Assembly (NCBI RefSeq): GCF_900113835.1
Contig: NZ_FOQV01000003.1
Location: 682,001 to 746,000, forward strand
Direction: 5' to 3'
Source of the DNA: Allobosea sp. OK403
Lineage (GTDB): Bacteria > Pseudomonadota > Alphaproteobacteria > Rhizobiales > Beijerinckiaceae
DNA: 64,000 bases
Part shown: piece after piece, positions 26,701-35,199 of the stretch
Numbering within the stretch: position 1 is the stretch's first letter
Layout of the letters: each line of letters opens with the position of its first letter
Translations under genes and position numbers: made by a program
The notes under the pieces: generated by a model
Databases searched by the model: none
Seen by the model: the letters and a program-made list of their open reading frames with translations, nothing else
Told to the model about the DNA's origin: nothing

Positions 26701-27422
26701 CAGCCGCTGCCCAGCGCCGAGGTGAAGCAGGCGCACGCATTTTTGGAGCAGCGCCCGGCCGCTATGGCGCGGCCATGGCCGACCGCGCCCTCGACGGCGA
26801 CTGGACGATGCGCGACGAACTGGCCGAGGCCTATCTCGCCGCCTCGAGCCACGCCTATGGCGGGGTGGAGGGCGCGGCGACGGCCGATGCGGGCTTCGTG
26901 GAACGCATCAGGGAGGCGCAGGCCTTCATCCATGTCAGCGACACGGCCGGGCGCGACATCCTGGAAGCCTCGAGCGCGGCCGATGTCATCGGCGGGCTTG
27001 CGGCGGCGGCCAAATCACTCGGCGCCAATCCCGCGCTCTACAGCCTCGACTCCTCAAACCCCGAAGCACCGAAGGCGCGCACGCTGACTGAGGACATCGC
27101 CCGCATCGTCCATGGCCGCTTGACGCATCCGCGCTGGATCGCGGCGCAGCTCGCCCATGGCTGGCGCGGGGCGGCGGAACTGGCCGAGGCCGTCGACACG
27201 CTTTTCGTTTTCGCGGCGAGCACGGATGCCGTCGCGGATGGACTGTTCGACGCCGTCTTCCAGGCCTATTGCGCCGATCCGGCGATCTGGAGCGCGCTGG
27301 AAGCGGCGAATGCTCCCGCCGCCAACGCTATCCGCGCCCGGCTGAGCGATGCCGGGCGCCGCGGCCTGTGGACGAGCCGGCGCAATTCGGTCGCGGCCTT
27401 TCTCGCACGGGCTGCGGAATGA
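23787..27422 (+). CDS. cobN: Cobaltochelatase subunit CobN, with two repeat insertions
   Basis: 1211-aa large subunit of the ATP-dependent cobaltochelatase that inserts Co2+ into hydrogenobyrinic acid a,c-diamide with CobS and CobT. The CobN/BchH signature HLGTHGTMEWLPGKAV is near residue 645, and SAAKS-type C-terminal motifs follow. Two stretches are foreign to the family: residues about 171-260, low-complexity and encoded by tandem repeats, and residues 510-536, encoded by a perfect inverted repeat. Both keep the frame. Without them the core is roughly 1100 aa, within family range. Overlaps cobGH by four bases. Whether the protein tolerates the inserts is unknown. Confidence 0.93.
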   Translation: MHLLPTNEIRLDDGEDAVDLALPPGDVLVLSYADSDLSAIAVAAGMNAGMTAGVSGFDVRLASLRQLKHPLSVDLLVEKTAAQSRFVLVRCLGGLDYWRYGVEQLTETCRREGIALAVLPGDDRPDARLAEHSTVPAEFAAELLGYFHAGGGAENMRRLLGRIGDYLGPSLPSSDPAAPGHLLPAISGLPEMDNPSCQYRQQPTLGGEKDEAAAASPFSPPISSLPEMGNPECQSRQQPTLMGRRCRQADEGRRDAFELAPLPLPSLFALSAGATPTPWHEALAVLPTDAPLVPILVYRSGVSAGDTAMAEAISAALAARGHAPLILALTSLKDPTVTAELAALIALRRPALIITTTAFSAREGGAFVLDAADCPVLQAVPVGSAREAWNASPRGLSAVDLAMQVALPEFDGRLGAIPVAFKADATDAATGLVIRRLLPDPEGIAALADLAAGWIALAAKPVAERKLALVMSDYPARGGRAGFAVGLDTPASVTAISELLAEAGYAVANRHCERSEAIPEGSLDGPGLLRCARNDEDGPALMAALTTGPAGFTVPLGAYRVWLDGIPAAARDALIAVHGEPEPDGSSFRFRTVQAGHLTIALQPPRDATPDRKARYHDPDAPPGHAYLAFYLGLRETQHIDALIHLGTHGTMEWLPGKAVALSPSCWPRLITQGLPVIYPYVVDDPGEAAPAKRRLSAITLGHLPPELAETGAGGEVALLRDLVEEFSQAQVMDPRRAEIVAREIRERAEASGLSESCGVTPAMEMSEALTRLDAQLCDIAELPFRDGLHIFGQAAHDLTSSEAERTNLLRALDGRFVPPGPAGSPHRGRPDVLPTGRNLSTLDPRAIPTRAAARLGGLAAQAVIERHLQEHGDHPRRIVMDLWASPTLRSGGEDIAHALALMGVEPLWDHASTRVTGFSIVPQPKLTHPRLDVTIRISGAFRDTFPGQIALLDTAARAVASLDEPDEWNEPAAAQRRGEAGARIFGAAPGRYGAAMADRALDGDWTMRDELAEAYLAASSHAYGGVEGAATADAGFVERIREAQAFIHVSDTAGRDILEASSAADVIGGLAAAAKSLGANPALYSLDSSNPEAPKARTLTEDIARIVHGRLTHPRWIAAQLAHGWRGAAELAEAVDTLFVFAASTDAVADGLFDAVFQAYCADPAIWSALEAANAPAANAIRARLSDAGRRGLWTSRRNSVAAFLARAAE
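24328..24521 (+). repeat. Tandem pair of ~86-bp palindromic elements inside cobN
   Basis: Copy A (24328-24413) and copy B (24435-24521) each run from ccttctccc to ggggagaagg and contain two inner hairpins: catctcg-g/agc-tt-gcccgagatg and tcggcaacagccga. The two copies are close to identical in the hairpins and diverged between them. All bases are translated in the cobN frame, giving the repeated peptide SLPEMGNPxCQxRQQPTL. Confidence 0.88.
25314..25392 (+). repeat. 28-bp perfect inverted repeat inside cobN (CGTCATTGCGAG family)
   Basis: Arms 25314-25341 and 25365-25392 are perfectly complementary over 28 bp with a 23-base loop. The same family lies intergenically at 56529-56628. It is translated here as RHCERSEAI...LLRCARND, a peptide known as the hallmark of repeat-derived reading frames. 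Confidence 0.93.
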
Positions 27423-29344
27423 GCGCGCGCCCGCACGCATGCGTGCCCCCGGCGACGCTGCGGCGCGGCTGGTGCCCAAGCACGTTGAAGCCGATGGAGA
27501 CCGGCGATGGCTGGCTGGTGCGGCTGCATCCGCCCGGAGCCGTGCTGACGCCCACGCAGCTCATTCGCATCGCCGCCCTGGCGCGCGAACATGGCAACGG
27601 GCTGATCGAGATTTCCGCACGCGGCAACATGCAGTTGCGCGGGGTGACGGCTCAGAGCCACCCGGCGCTGGTCGCCGTGCTGCTGGGCGAACACCTCGTC
27701 GACGAGCATGACGGCGACGGTCCACAGCGCCTGACGCTGATCTCGCCATTGGCGGGAGACGGCGAGATGATCGATGCGGCAGCGCTGGCCGAGGCGATCG
27801 AAGCGCGCGGGCGGCTCGTTCCCGGCCTGCCGGCCAAATTTTTGATCCTCGTCGATGGCGGAGGGGCGCTCTCGCTCGACGCCTTCGCCTGCGATCTGCG
27901 CCTCGTGGCGATCGCAACCCACTGCGTCGTCATCGGCCTGCCGGACGGCTCATGGCGCGGGCCGATCGCCGTTGCGGATACGGTCGAGGCCGTCGAGACG
28001 ATGCTGCATCGCTTCGCCGGGCATCACGCCCAGGCGCGCGAGACGATCCGCCGCCTGCGCGATCTGCCGCCGGAGGTGCTCGCCGCTCTCTGCGGCCTGC
28101 CCGAAACCGATGCGCCACCACCTCGCCCTGCCCCCCACCGTGCCGGCCTGTTCGCGCTCGGCACCGGCCGCTTCGCCGCCATGGCCGCCCTGCCCTTCGG
28201 CCGCTGCGACGCCGCGACGCTGGAGGCGCTGGGCCGCGCCGCCGAGGCGCAAGGCGCGCGCGCCTTGCGCCTCTCGCCCTGGCGTGGTCTCGCCTGCCTC
28301 GGTCTGAGCCAAGCCTCGGCACAGGCCTGGCTCGGCGAGGCCAACGGCTTGGGACTGATCACGCGGGACGAGGATCCGCGCCTCTCGGTCCAGGCCTGCG
28401 CCGGCAAGCCGGCCTGCCTGCGGGCCGAAACCAAGGCCATGAGCGACGCCGCGCGGCTCGCCGAGGCGGCCGCGCCGCTCTTGGCCCGGGGCCTGAGCCT
28501 GCATGTCTCGGGCTGCGCCAAATCCTGCGCCCATCCGGGTGTCTCCGACCTCACTTTGGTCGGTCGGGACGGGCGTTATGACGTAGTTCTCCACGGCACG
28601 ACGCGCGATCAGCCCGTCGCGACGCTTGACCTTTGCGACATCCTACGGCGTCTGCAGCCGGGACAGGATCTTTTCGCCCGCTTGAGTGCGGCGGCTTCAG
28701 GACATGAGAGTTTGAGCACGCGTTACGACTATATCCAGGACGGAGCCGCGATCTATGAGCGCTCCTTCGCGATCATCCGGGCCGAGGCCGATCTCTCGCG
28801 CTTTTCCGGCTCCGCTGCGCGCGTCGTGGTGCGGATGATCCACGCCTGCGGCATGACCGACCTGCCCGATGACGTCGAGATGTCCGAGGGCTTCACAGGC
28901 GCGGCCGAGGCGGCGCTGCGGGCCGGCGCACCTATTCTCTGCGATGCCAAGATGGTCGCCAATGGCGTGACGCGGGCCCGCCTGCCGGCGCGCAACGAAG
29001 TGGTCTGCACGCTCGACGATCCGCGCACACCGAGCCTCGCCGCGGAACTCGGCACGACGCGCTCGGCCGCCGCGATGGAATTGTGGCGGCCACAGCTAGC
29101 CGGGGCACTGGTGGTGATCGGCAATGCGCCGACCTCGCTGTTCCGACTGCTGGAGATGCTTGATGCCGGCGCGCCCAGGCCCGCCGCCGTGATCGGCATT
29201 CCGGTCGGCTTCGTCGGCGCGGCGGAATCGAAGGAGGCCTTGGCTGGGGATGGCCGCGTGCCCTTCCTCGTCGTGCATGGACGGCGCGGCGGCTCGGCGA
29301 TGGCGGCAGCCGCCGTCAACGCGCTGGCGCAAGAAAAGGAATGA
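27419..29344 (+). CDS. cobG-cobH: Fused precorrin-3B synthase (CobG) and precorrin-8X methylmutase (CobH)
   Basis: 641 aa in one frame with no stop between two complete enzymes. Residues 1 to about 430 are CobG, a nitrite/sulfite-reductase-type protein that uses O2 to form precorrin-3B; its [4Fe-4S] cysteines are Cys327, Cys333, Cys366 and Cys370 (CAGKPAC and CAKSC). Residues from about 433 are CobH, which migrates the C11 methyl group; its catalytic histidine is His475 in RMIHACGMTD. A TTG at 28712 with AGGA upstream could give a separate CobH by internal initiation. CobG places this in the oxygen-dependent pathway. Confidence 0.9.
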   Translation: MSARPHACVPPATLRRGWCPSTLKPMETGDGWLVRLHPPGAVLTPTQLIRIAALAREHGNGLIEISARGNMQLRGVTAQSHPALVAVLLGEHLVDEHDGDGPQRLTLISPLAGDGEMIDAAALAEAIEARGRLVPGLPAKFLILVDGGGALSLDAFACDLRLVAIATHCVVIGLPDGSWRGPIAVADTVEAVETMLHRFAGHHAQARETIRRLRDLPPEVLAALCGLPETDAPPPRPAPHRAGLFALGTGRFAAMAALPFGRCDAATLEALGRAAEAQGARALRLSPWRGLACLGLSQASAQAWLGEANGLGLITRDEDPRLSVQACAGKPACLRAETKAMSDAARLAEAAAPLLARGLSLHVSGCAKSCAHPGVSDLTLVGRDGRYDVVLHGTTRDQPVATLDLCDILRRLQPGQDLFARLSAAASGHESLSTRYDYIQDGAAIYERSFAIIRAEADLSRFSGSAARVVVRMIHACGMTDLPDDVEMSEGFTGAAEAALRAGAPILCDAKMVANGVTRARLPARNEVVCTLDDPRTPSLAAELGTTRSAAAMELWRPQLAGALVVIGNAPTSLFRLLEMLDAGAPRPAAVIGIPVGFVGAAESKEALAGDGRVPFLVVHGRRGGSAMAAAAVNALAQEKE

Positions 29345-29348
29345 GCCG

Positions 29349-30107
29349 GTGACCTCAGAACCGGCCAATTCTGCTGCTGTAAAGACTCTGCTGTTCGGCG
29401 TCGGCCTCGGCCCCGGCGACCCGGACTACATGACCCTGCGCGCCCGCGACATCATCCTCAAGGCCGACCGGCTGGTGCATTTCTGCAAGCGCGGCCGGCG
29501 CGGCAATGCCCGCGTCACCGCCGACGCCATCGTCCCGCCCGATGCGGCGCGAGAGATCGAGCTCGCTTTCCCCGTGACGATCGAAGCCCATGTCGGCGAG
29601 GCCGGTTATGACGGGCCGATCGCGGCCTTCTATGAGGAAGCGGCCGCCCAGCTCGCAGCCGAGATGGAGGCAGGGCGGAGCGTCGCCGTGCTGTGCGACG
29701 GAGACCCGTTCTTCTACGGCTCCTTCATGCATCTGTGGCGGCGCCTCGCGCACCGCTTCCCGACCGAGGTCGTGCCCGGCGTCACCGGCATGGCCGGAGC
29801 CTGGACCCGGGCCGGAGCACCGATCACCTGGGGCGACGACATCATGACCGTGCTGCCGGGCACGCTCCCGGAAGCGGAACTGACGCGCCGGCTGGTCGAC
29901 ACCGACGCCGCCGTGATCATGAAGCTCGGCCGCAACCTGCCGAAGGTGCGCCGCGCGCTGAGGACGGCGGGGCTGATCCACCGCGCGATCTATGTCGAGC
30001 GCGCCACCATGGCCGAACAGGTCGTGCTGAAGCTCGGCGACAAACCCGATGACGAGGCGCCTTATTTCTCGATGGTGCTGGTGCCGGGCGAAGGGCGGCG
30101 GCTGTGA
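29349..30107 (+). CDS. cobI: Precorrin-2 C20-methyltransferase
   Basis: 252-aa SAM-dependent tetrapyrrole methylase that converts precorrin-2 to precorrin-3A, the substrate of CobG encoded just upstream. The family start motif is LFGVGLGPGDPDYMTLRA, followed by VLCDGDPFFYGSF and EVVPGVTGM. GTG start 4 bases after the cobGH stop; ATG at 29341 is out of frame. Its stop overlaps the GTG of cobJ. Confidence 0.93.
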   Translation: MTSEPANSAAVKTLLFGVGLGPGDPDYMTLRARDIILKADRLVHFCKRGRRGNARVTADAIVPPDAAREIELAFPVTIEAHVGEAGYDGPIAAFYEEAAAQLAAEMEAGRSVAVLCDGDPFFYGSFMHLWRRLAHRFPTEVVPGVTGMAGAWTRAGAPITWGDDIMTVLPGTLPEAELTRRLVDTDAAVIMKLGRNLPKVRRALRTAGLIHRAIYVERATMAEQVVLKLGDKPDDEAPYFSMVLVPGEGRRL

Positions 30108-30913
30108 GCGGTTCGCTGACCATCGTAGGCTCGCTCACCATCGTAGGCTTGGGCCCCGGTGAGGCGCATTGGCTGACGCCGGCCGCTCAGGCCGCGCTCG
30201 ACGCCGCCAGCGACCTCGTCGGCTACGGCCCCTATCTCGACCGCATCCCAGAGCGCGCCGGCCGGACCAAGCACGGCTCCGACAATCGCGTCGAGATCGC
30301 GCGGGCCGAGCATGCCTTGCGGCTGGCGGCCGAGGGCCGGACCGTCGCAGTCGTCTCGGGCGGCGATCCCGGCGTCTTCGCGATGGCGGCAGCCGTATTC
30401 GAGGCGCTGGAGGCGGGCGATCCGGCCTGGCGGGCGCTGACGATCACGGTCGAGCCCGGCATCACGGCGATGCTGGCGGCTGCGGCCAAGGCCGGCGCGC
30501 CGCTCGGCGGCGATTTCTGCGCGATCTCGCTCTCGGACAATCTCAAGCCATGGGAGGTCGTGACAGTGCGGCTCGCAGCCGTGTTGGAGGCCGATTTCGT
30601 GATTGCGCTCTACAACCCGATCTCGAAGGCGCGGCCCTGGCAGCTCGGCGCCGCGCTCGAGCTGGCGACACGGCACCGCCCGGCGGACACGCCGGTGATC
30701 TTCGCCCGCGCCGTCGGGCGTCCGGACGAGAATCTGCGCGTGCTGCCGCTATCGCAGGCTGTCGCGGCTGCAGCTTCCGCCGACATGGCCACCCTGGTGA
30801 TGATCGGTGCGTCCTCGACGCGGCTGATCGAGCGGCCGGGCCAGGCCGCGATCGTCTATACGCCGCGTTCGGTGACGAAGAGCCCCTGCGCCACCAGCCA
30901 GGGCAGGACCTGA
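30104..30913 (+). CDS. cobJ: Precorrin-3B C17-methyltransferase
   Basis: 269-aa tetrapyrrole methylase that methylates C17 and contracts the ring to give precorrin-4. Motifs: TIVGLGPGEAHWLTPAA, VVSGGDPGVFAMA, EPGITAMLAAAAKAGAPLGGDFCAISLSDNLKPW and YNPISKARPWQ. GTG start inside the cobI stop. The N terminus is odd: an 18-bp near-perfect tandem duplication (30110-30145) repeats GSLTIV before the first strand. Its last 58 bases overlap the 3' end of cobK on the opposite strand. Confidence 0.94.
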   Translation: MSGSLTIVGSLTIVGLGPGEAHWLTPAAQAALDAASDLVGYGPYLDRIPERAGRTKHGSDNRVEIARAEHALRLAAEGRTVAVVSGGDPGVFAMAAAVFEALEAGDPAWRALTITVEPGITAMLAAAAKAGAPLGGDFCAISLSDNLKPWEVVTVRLAAVLEADFVIALYNPISKARPWQLGAALELATRHRPADTPVIFARAVGRPDENLRVLPLSQAVAAAASADMATLVMIGASSTRLIERPGQAAIVYTPRSVTKSPCATSQGRT

Positions 30914-31620
30914 TCGATATGCTCGACAGCCTCGACATCAGGCTTGGGCGGCCGCTCGACCATGATCACCGGCAAGCCGAGCTGGCGCGCGGCGACGAGC
31001 TTACCGGCCGTGGCGTCACCGCCCGAATTCTTGGTGACGAGGATCTCGACCCCCTCGCGGCGCATCAGATCCTCTTCGTCATCGGCATGGAACGGCCCGC
31101 GCTGCTGGATCACGGTGACGTCATGCAGCGGCAGGCGGTCGCCGATCGGCTCGATGACCCGAACCAGATAGCGATGGCGCGGCGCGTCGGCGAAGACCGG
31201 GAGTTCGAGGCGGCCGACGGTCAGGAAGACGCGCTTCGGCTCGTCCCCCAAGGCCTCGACCGCGCCCTGCATGTCGAGCACCGAGCGCCAGCGATCGCCG
31301 GGGCGCGGTATCCAGGGCTTGCGGCGGATCGCGATCAGCGGCACGCCTTCGGCCTTGCAGGCGGCCTGCGCATGGAACGGCATGATCGCGGCGAAGGGAT
31401 GCGTCGCATCGACGACCGCGATGATCCGCTCATCGACGAGATAGCGGCGCAAGCCGTCAATGCCGCCGAAGCCGCCGACGCGGACAGGGAGGTTCAACGG
31501 CCTGGGATCGGCGGTATGTCCGGCCAGGGAGATGATGGCGCGAATTTCGGGGGCCTGCTCAGCCAGATGCTGATCAAGCGCTGCCGCTTCGCTCGTGCCA
31601 CCGAGGATGAGGACGGTCAT
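30856..31620 (-). CDS. cobK: Precorrin-6A reductase
   Basis: 254-aa NADPH-dependent reductase that forms precorrin-6B. Begins [19 protein letters not shown], the canonical CobK/CbiJ start, which fixes the ATG. Other motifs: VVDATHPFAA, RPGDRW and TKNSGGDATAGKLVAA. It is transcribed against its neighbours: its 3' end overlaps cobJ by 58 bases, and its start codon overlaps the proposed cobL ATG on the other strand. Its promoter must lie inside cobL. Confidence 0.93.
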   Translation of the reverse strand: MTVLILGGTSEAAALDQHLAEQAPEIRAIISLAGHTADPRPLNLPVRVGGFGGIDGLRRYLVDERIIAVVDATHPFAAIMPFHAQAACKAEGVPLIAIRRKPWIPRPGDRWRSVLDMQGAVEALGDEPKRVFLTVGRLELPVFADAPRHRYLVRVIEPIGDRLPLHDVTVIQQRGPFHADDEEDLMRREGVEILVTKNSGGDATAGKLVAARQLGLPVIMVERPPKPDVEAVEHIDQVLPWLVAQGLFVTERGV

Positions 31621-32869
31621 GTCGGTATGTTCGCCTGAAATGGCCGGGCTGTCGAGCGTGGAGACACAGTCGCCCTGGCTCACGCTGGTCGGCCTGGGCG
31701 AAGACGGCCGCGCCGGCCTGTCGCCGGACGCGCTCGCTGCTGTCGAGAGCGCCGAGATCGTCTTCGGCGGCGAGCGCCATCTCGCCCTGATCGGCTCGGT
31801 TCCCGGCGAGGCGCGGGCGTGGCCGCAGCCCTTCCGCAATGCGCTGCCGGCGATCCTGGCCGAGCGCGGCCGCAAGGTCTGCGTGCTGGCGACCAGCGAC
31901 CCGTTCCATTACGGCATCGGCGCCGGCCTCGCCCGGGCGGTGCCGGCCCATGAGATGCGGGTGATCCCGCAGATCTCGTCCTTCGCCATGGCCTGCACGC
32001 GCATGCGCTGGCCGCAGGAGGACTGCGCCCTGGTCTCGCTGCATGGGCGGGCCCTGCAGCGCATCATCCCGCATCTGCAGCCGAATGCGCGCATTCTGGC
32101 GCTGTCATGGGACGCCTCGACGCCCGGCGCCGTCGCCAGCCTGCTGACCGCGCGCGGACTGGGCGCGAGCCGGCTCGTGGTGCTGGAATCGCTCGGCGGG
32201 CCGCAGGAGCGCATCCGCGCGACCCGCGCCGACGCCTTCGCGCTCGACGGCATCGTGCCGCTCAACATGATCGCCGTGACGGTGGTAGCCGCGCCCGATG
32301 CCCGCATCCTGCCGCTGACACCGGGGCTGGACGAAGACTGGTTTGCCCATGACGGGCAGATCACCAAGGCCGATATCCGCGCCATCACGCTCGCCGCGCT
32401 CAGTCCCCGCGCCGGCGAACTGCTCTGGGATGTCGGCGCCGGCTCCGGCTCGGTCTCGCTGGAATGGTGCCTGCGCCATCCCCGCAACCGCGCCGTCGCC
32501 TTCGAGGAAAAGCCGGAGCGCGCCGAGCGGATCGCCCATAACCGCGTCGCACTCGGCGCGCTGCCGGTCGAGATTCTCGGCGCCGCACCGGCCGCCTTCA
32601 CCGGGCGCAAGAGCCCGGACGCCGTCTTCATCGGCGGCGGCATCGGGGATGACGGCGTGTTCGGGCAGGCCTATGCCGCGCTGAAACCCGGCGGGCGCCT
32701 CGTCGCCAATGTCGTGACGCTGGAAGGCGAGGCGCGATTGGCGGCGCTGTTTGCGGCCCATGGCGGCAGCTTGCGTCGCATCGGGCTTGCCCATCTCGAC
32801 ACGATCGGGACGCTGCATGGCTGGCGTCCGGCGATGCCGGTGACGCAATGGCGGGTGGTGAAGCCGTGA
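31619..32869 (+). CDS. cobL: Precorrin-6Y C5,15-methyltransferase (decarboxylating)
   Basis: 416-aa fusion of CbiE (N-terminal methylase, [15 protein letters not shown], residues about 22-220) and CbiT (C-terminal methylase/decarboxylase with the SAM site [16 protein letters not shown]). It methylates C5 and C15 and removes the acetate carboxyl to give precorrin-8X, the CobH substrate. I chose ATG 31619 because GAGGA stands 5 bases upstream; ATG 31640 and GTG 31658 are alternatives, the last giving the most canonical N terminus. Overlaps cobE by four bases. Confidence 0.92.
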   Translation: MSVCSPEMAGLSSVETQSPWLTLVGLGEDGRAGLSPDALAAVESAEIVFGGERHLALIGSVPGEARAWPQPFRNALPAILAERGRKVCVLATSDPFHYGIGAGLARAVPAHEMRVIPQISSFAMACTRMRWPQEDCALVSLHGRALQRIIPHLQPNARILALSWDASTPGAVASLLTARGLGASRLVVLESLGGPQERIRATRADAFALDGIVPLNMIAVTVVAAPDARILPLTPGLDEDWFAHDGQITKADIRAITLAALSPRAGELLWDVGAGSGSVSLEWCLRHPRNRAVAFEEKPERAERIAHNRVALGALPVEILGAAPAAFTGRKSPDAVFIGGGIGDDGVFGQAYAALKPGGRLVANVVTLEGEARLAALFAAHGGSLRRIGLAHLDTIGTLHGWRPAMPVTQWRVVKP

Positions 32870-33258
32870 ATCGCGGCCGCCTCATCGCCGGCATCGGCCT
32901 GCGCCCTGGTACGAGCGAGGCCGATATCCGCGCCTGCCTCGACCACGCGCTGGCGACTGCAGGCATCGCCGGGGAGCTTGTCCCACGTTTCGCGACGCTC
33001 GCGGCGCGCAGCGCCGAGCCGGGGCTGCTGGCGCTGGCGAAGGAGCGACAGGCCGAACTCGTCGCCATTCCCGACGAGGCGCTGAAAGGCTTCGAGGCGG
33101 CCTGTGCGACGCGCTCGACCCGGATCGCCTCGCTCTATGGCGTCGGCTCGGTGGCGGAGGCCGCAGCGCTCGCCGCAGCAGGTCCCGGCGGCGTCCTGGT
33201 GCAATCGCGCATCGCGACCGCTCGCGTCACCTGCGCCCTGGCAAGGACCGCCTCATGA
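32866..33258 (+). CDS. cobE: CobE (CbiG C-terminal-like protein)
   Basis: 130-aa protein of the CobE/GbiG family, homologous to the C-terminal part of CbiG. Segment [16 protein letters not shown] and the closing [35 protein letters not shown] are typical. It is needed for efficient aerobic cobalamin synthesis, but its reaction is unsettled. I chose GTG at 32866 because it overlaps the cobL stop (GTGA); an ATG 18 bases upstream is also possible. Overlaps cobM by four bases. Confidence 0.88.
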   Translation: MNRGRLIAGIGLRPGTSEADIRACLDHALATAGIAGELVPRFATLAARSAEPGLLALAKERQAELVAIPDEALKGFEAACATRSTRIASLYGVGSVAEAAALAAAGPGGVLVQSRIATARVTCALARTAS

Positions 33259-34019
33259 CCGTGCATTTCATCGGCGCCGGCCCGGGCGCACCCGATCTCA
33301 TCACATTGCGCGGACGCGACCTGATCGCATCCTGCCCGGTCTGCCTCTATGCCGGCTCGCTGATCCCCAGGGCGATGCTCGACTGGTGTCCGAAGGATGC
33401 CCGCATCATCGACACCGCCCCGCTCGACCTCGACGCCATCATCGCCGAGATGCAAGGCGCCCACCTTGCCGGGCAGGACGTGGCGCGGCTGCATTCGGGC
33501 GACCTCTCGATCTGGAGCGCCTGCGGAGAGCAGATGCGTCGGCTCGATGCCCTCGCCATCCCCTATAGCGTGACGCCGGGCGTGCCGGCCTTCGCGGCTG
33601 CCGCCGCGAGCCTGAAGCGCGAACTGACACTGCCGGGTGTCGCGCAATCGCTGGTTCTCACCCGCACCTCGGGCCGCGCCTCGGCGATGCCCGAGCGGGA
33701 AAAGCTTGCGACGTTCGCGGCATCGGGCGCGACGCTGGCGATCCATCTTTCGATCCATGTCATCGATCAGGTGGTGGCGGAACTCACGCCCTTTTACGGC
33801 GCGGAGTGTCCGGTCGCGATCGTGTTCCGGGCGTCCTGGCCCGATGAACGCGTGCTGCGCGGGACGCTGGCTGAGATCGCCGAACAGGTCCGATCCTCGG
33901 GACTGGAGCGTACCGCGCTGATCCTGGTCGGACCGGCTTTGGGCGCGGAGGATTTCGGCGAGAGTGCGCTTTACGCGACGGGCTATGATCGGCGGTTTCG
34001 GCCCGGCGGCGGCCTATGA
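33255..34019 (+). CDS. cobM: Precorrin-4 C11-methyltransferase
   Basis: 254-aa tetrapyrrole methylase making precorrin-5. Begins [20 protein letters not shown]; also [25 protein letters not shown] and [20 protein letters not shown] overlap with cobE. Ends 11 bases before the convergent cbiD stop. The next step, C1 methylation, is normally CobF in the aerobic route, but no cobF follows. Confidence 0.95.
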   Translation: MTVHFIGAGPGAPDLITLRGRDLIASCPVCLYAGSLIPRAMLDWCPKDARIIDTAPLDLDAIIAEMQGAHLAGQDVARLHSGDLSIWSACGEQMRRLDALAIPYSVTPGVPAFAAAAASLKRELTLPGVAQSLVLTRTSGRASAMPEREKLATFAASGATLAIHLSIHVIDQVVAELTPFYGAECPVAIVFRASWPDERVLRGTLAEIAEQVRSSGLERTALILVGPALGAEDFGESALYATGYDRRFRPGGGL

Positions 34020-34030
34020 AAGCCGCGCTT

Positions 34031-35131
34031 TCACCCAACCTTGCGGAACGGCGTGCGGGCCACCAGCCCACCCTCGCGGTCGAATACCGCGATCTCCAGC
34101 TCGGCGTCGGCCACGCCGAGCGAATGGGCGGCGTTCGTCCAGGCATGGGCCGCAACGACATCGGCGAGCTTCAGGCCCACGCCTTGCGCTCGTTGCAGCA
34201 CCTCCAGCGCGGTATTGGCCTGCGGCACCCAGGCGGCCAGGGCCTCCTCGCCGCCGGCCTCTCGCACCCGCTCGGAGAGCCAGGTGAAATCGACCGGACC
34301 AGCGCGCGAATGCAGATCGAGCATGCCTTGCCCGAGCTTGACCATCTTGGCGAAACCGCCCGCCACCGTGACGCGTTGGACGGGATGTTTACGCAAATAT
34401 TTCAGCATGCCCCCGGCGAAATCGCCCATGTCGATCAGGGCCTGCTCGCCCAGCCCATGCAGGCACTGGATCGCGGCCTCGGAGGTCGCGCCGGTCGCGC
34501 CCGCAACATGGGTCAGCCCTGCCGCGCGGGCGACATCGATGCCGCGATGGATGGAGTGGATCCAGGCGGCACAGGAAAACGGGATCACGATGCCGGTCGT
34601 GCCCAGGATCGAGAGCCCGCCGACGATGCCCAGGCGCGGGTTCATGGTTTTCCGCGCGATCGCCTCGCCGCCGGGGATGGAGAGCGTGACCGTGACGTCG
34701 CGCGGACCGCCGGTCGAAGCCTGGGCCTCGGCCAGCGCCTGCCGGATCATCTCGCGCGGCATCGGGTTGATGGCGGGCTCACCCACGGCCAGGGGCAGGC
34801 CGGGCAAGGTAACGGTGCCGACGCCTTCGCCGGCCTGGAAGACGATGCCGGCGCCGGCGGTGGCCGGGCCGACCCGCGCGATCACGGTCGCGCCATGGGT
34901 CACGTCTGGGTCGTCGCCCGCATCCTTGACGATGCCGGCCTCGGCCCCCTCAGTGAGCAAACCATGCCGCGCCAAAGCGAAGGCCGGGCGCTGGCCGCCG
35001 GGCAAAGTGATCTCGACAGGATCGAGGAAGTCATGCGTGACCCAGCCGATATAAGCGGATTTGGCGGCAGCAGCCGCGCAGGCTCCTGTCGTCCAGCCGC
35101 GCCGCAAAGGGCCTGTTGGCATCTCGTCCAT
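34031..35131 (-). CDS. cbiD: Cobalt-precorrin-5B C1-methyltransferase CbiD
   Basis: 366-aa enzyme of the CbiD family, which methylates C1 in the anaerobic pathway. Motifs: LRRGWTTGACAAAAAKSAY at the N terminus, NPRLGIVGGLSILGTTGIVIPFS near the middle and VAGGFAKMVKLGQGMLDLHS. I chose the ATG at 35131 with AGGCGG upstream; TTG 35188 or ATG 35143 would add 19 or 4 residues. In this otherwise aerobic cluster it probably fills the place of CobF. Confidence 0.92.
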   Translation of the reverse strand: MDEMPTGPLRRGWTTGACAAAAAKSAYIGWVTHDFLDPVEITLPGGQRPAFALARHGLLTEGAEAGIVKDAGDDPDVTHGATVIARVGPATAGAGIVFQAGEGVGTVTLPGLPLAVGEPAINPMPREMIRQALAEAQASTGGPRDVTVTLSIPGGEAIARKTMNPRLGIVGGLSILGTTGIVIPFSCAAWIHSIHRGIDVARAAGLTHVAGATGATSEAAIQCLHGLGEQALIDMGDFAGGMLKYLRKHPVQRVTVAGGFAKMVKLGQGMLDLHSRAGPVDFTWLSERVREAGGEEALAAWVPQANTALEVLQRAQGVGLKLADVVAAHAWTNAAHSLGVADAELEIAVFDREGGLVARTPFRKVG

Positions 35132-35199
35132 GACCGCCTGCATAGCGCAGGCATGGGCGTGCGTCAGCGGCGGGAGACATCTTTGCAAGGAGCCTGCCC

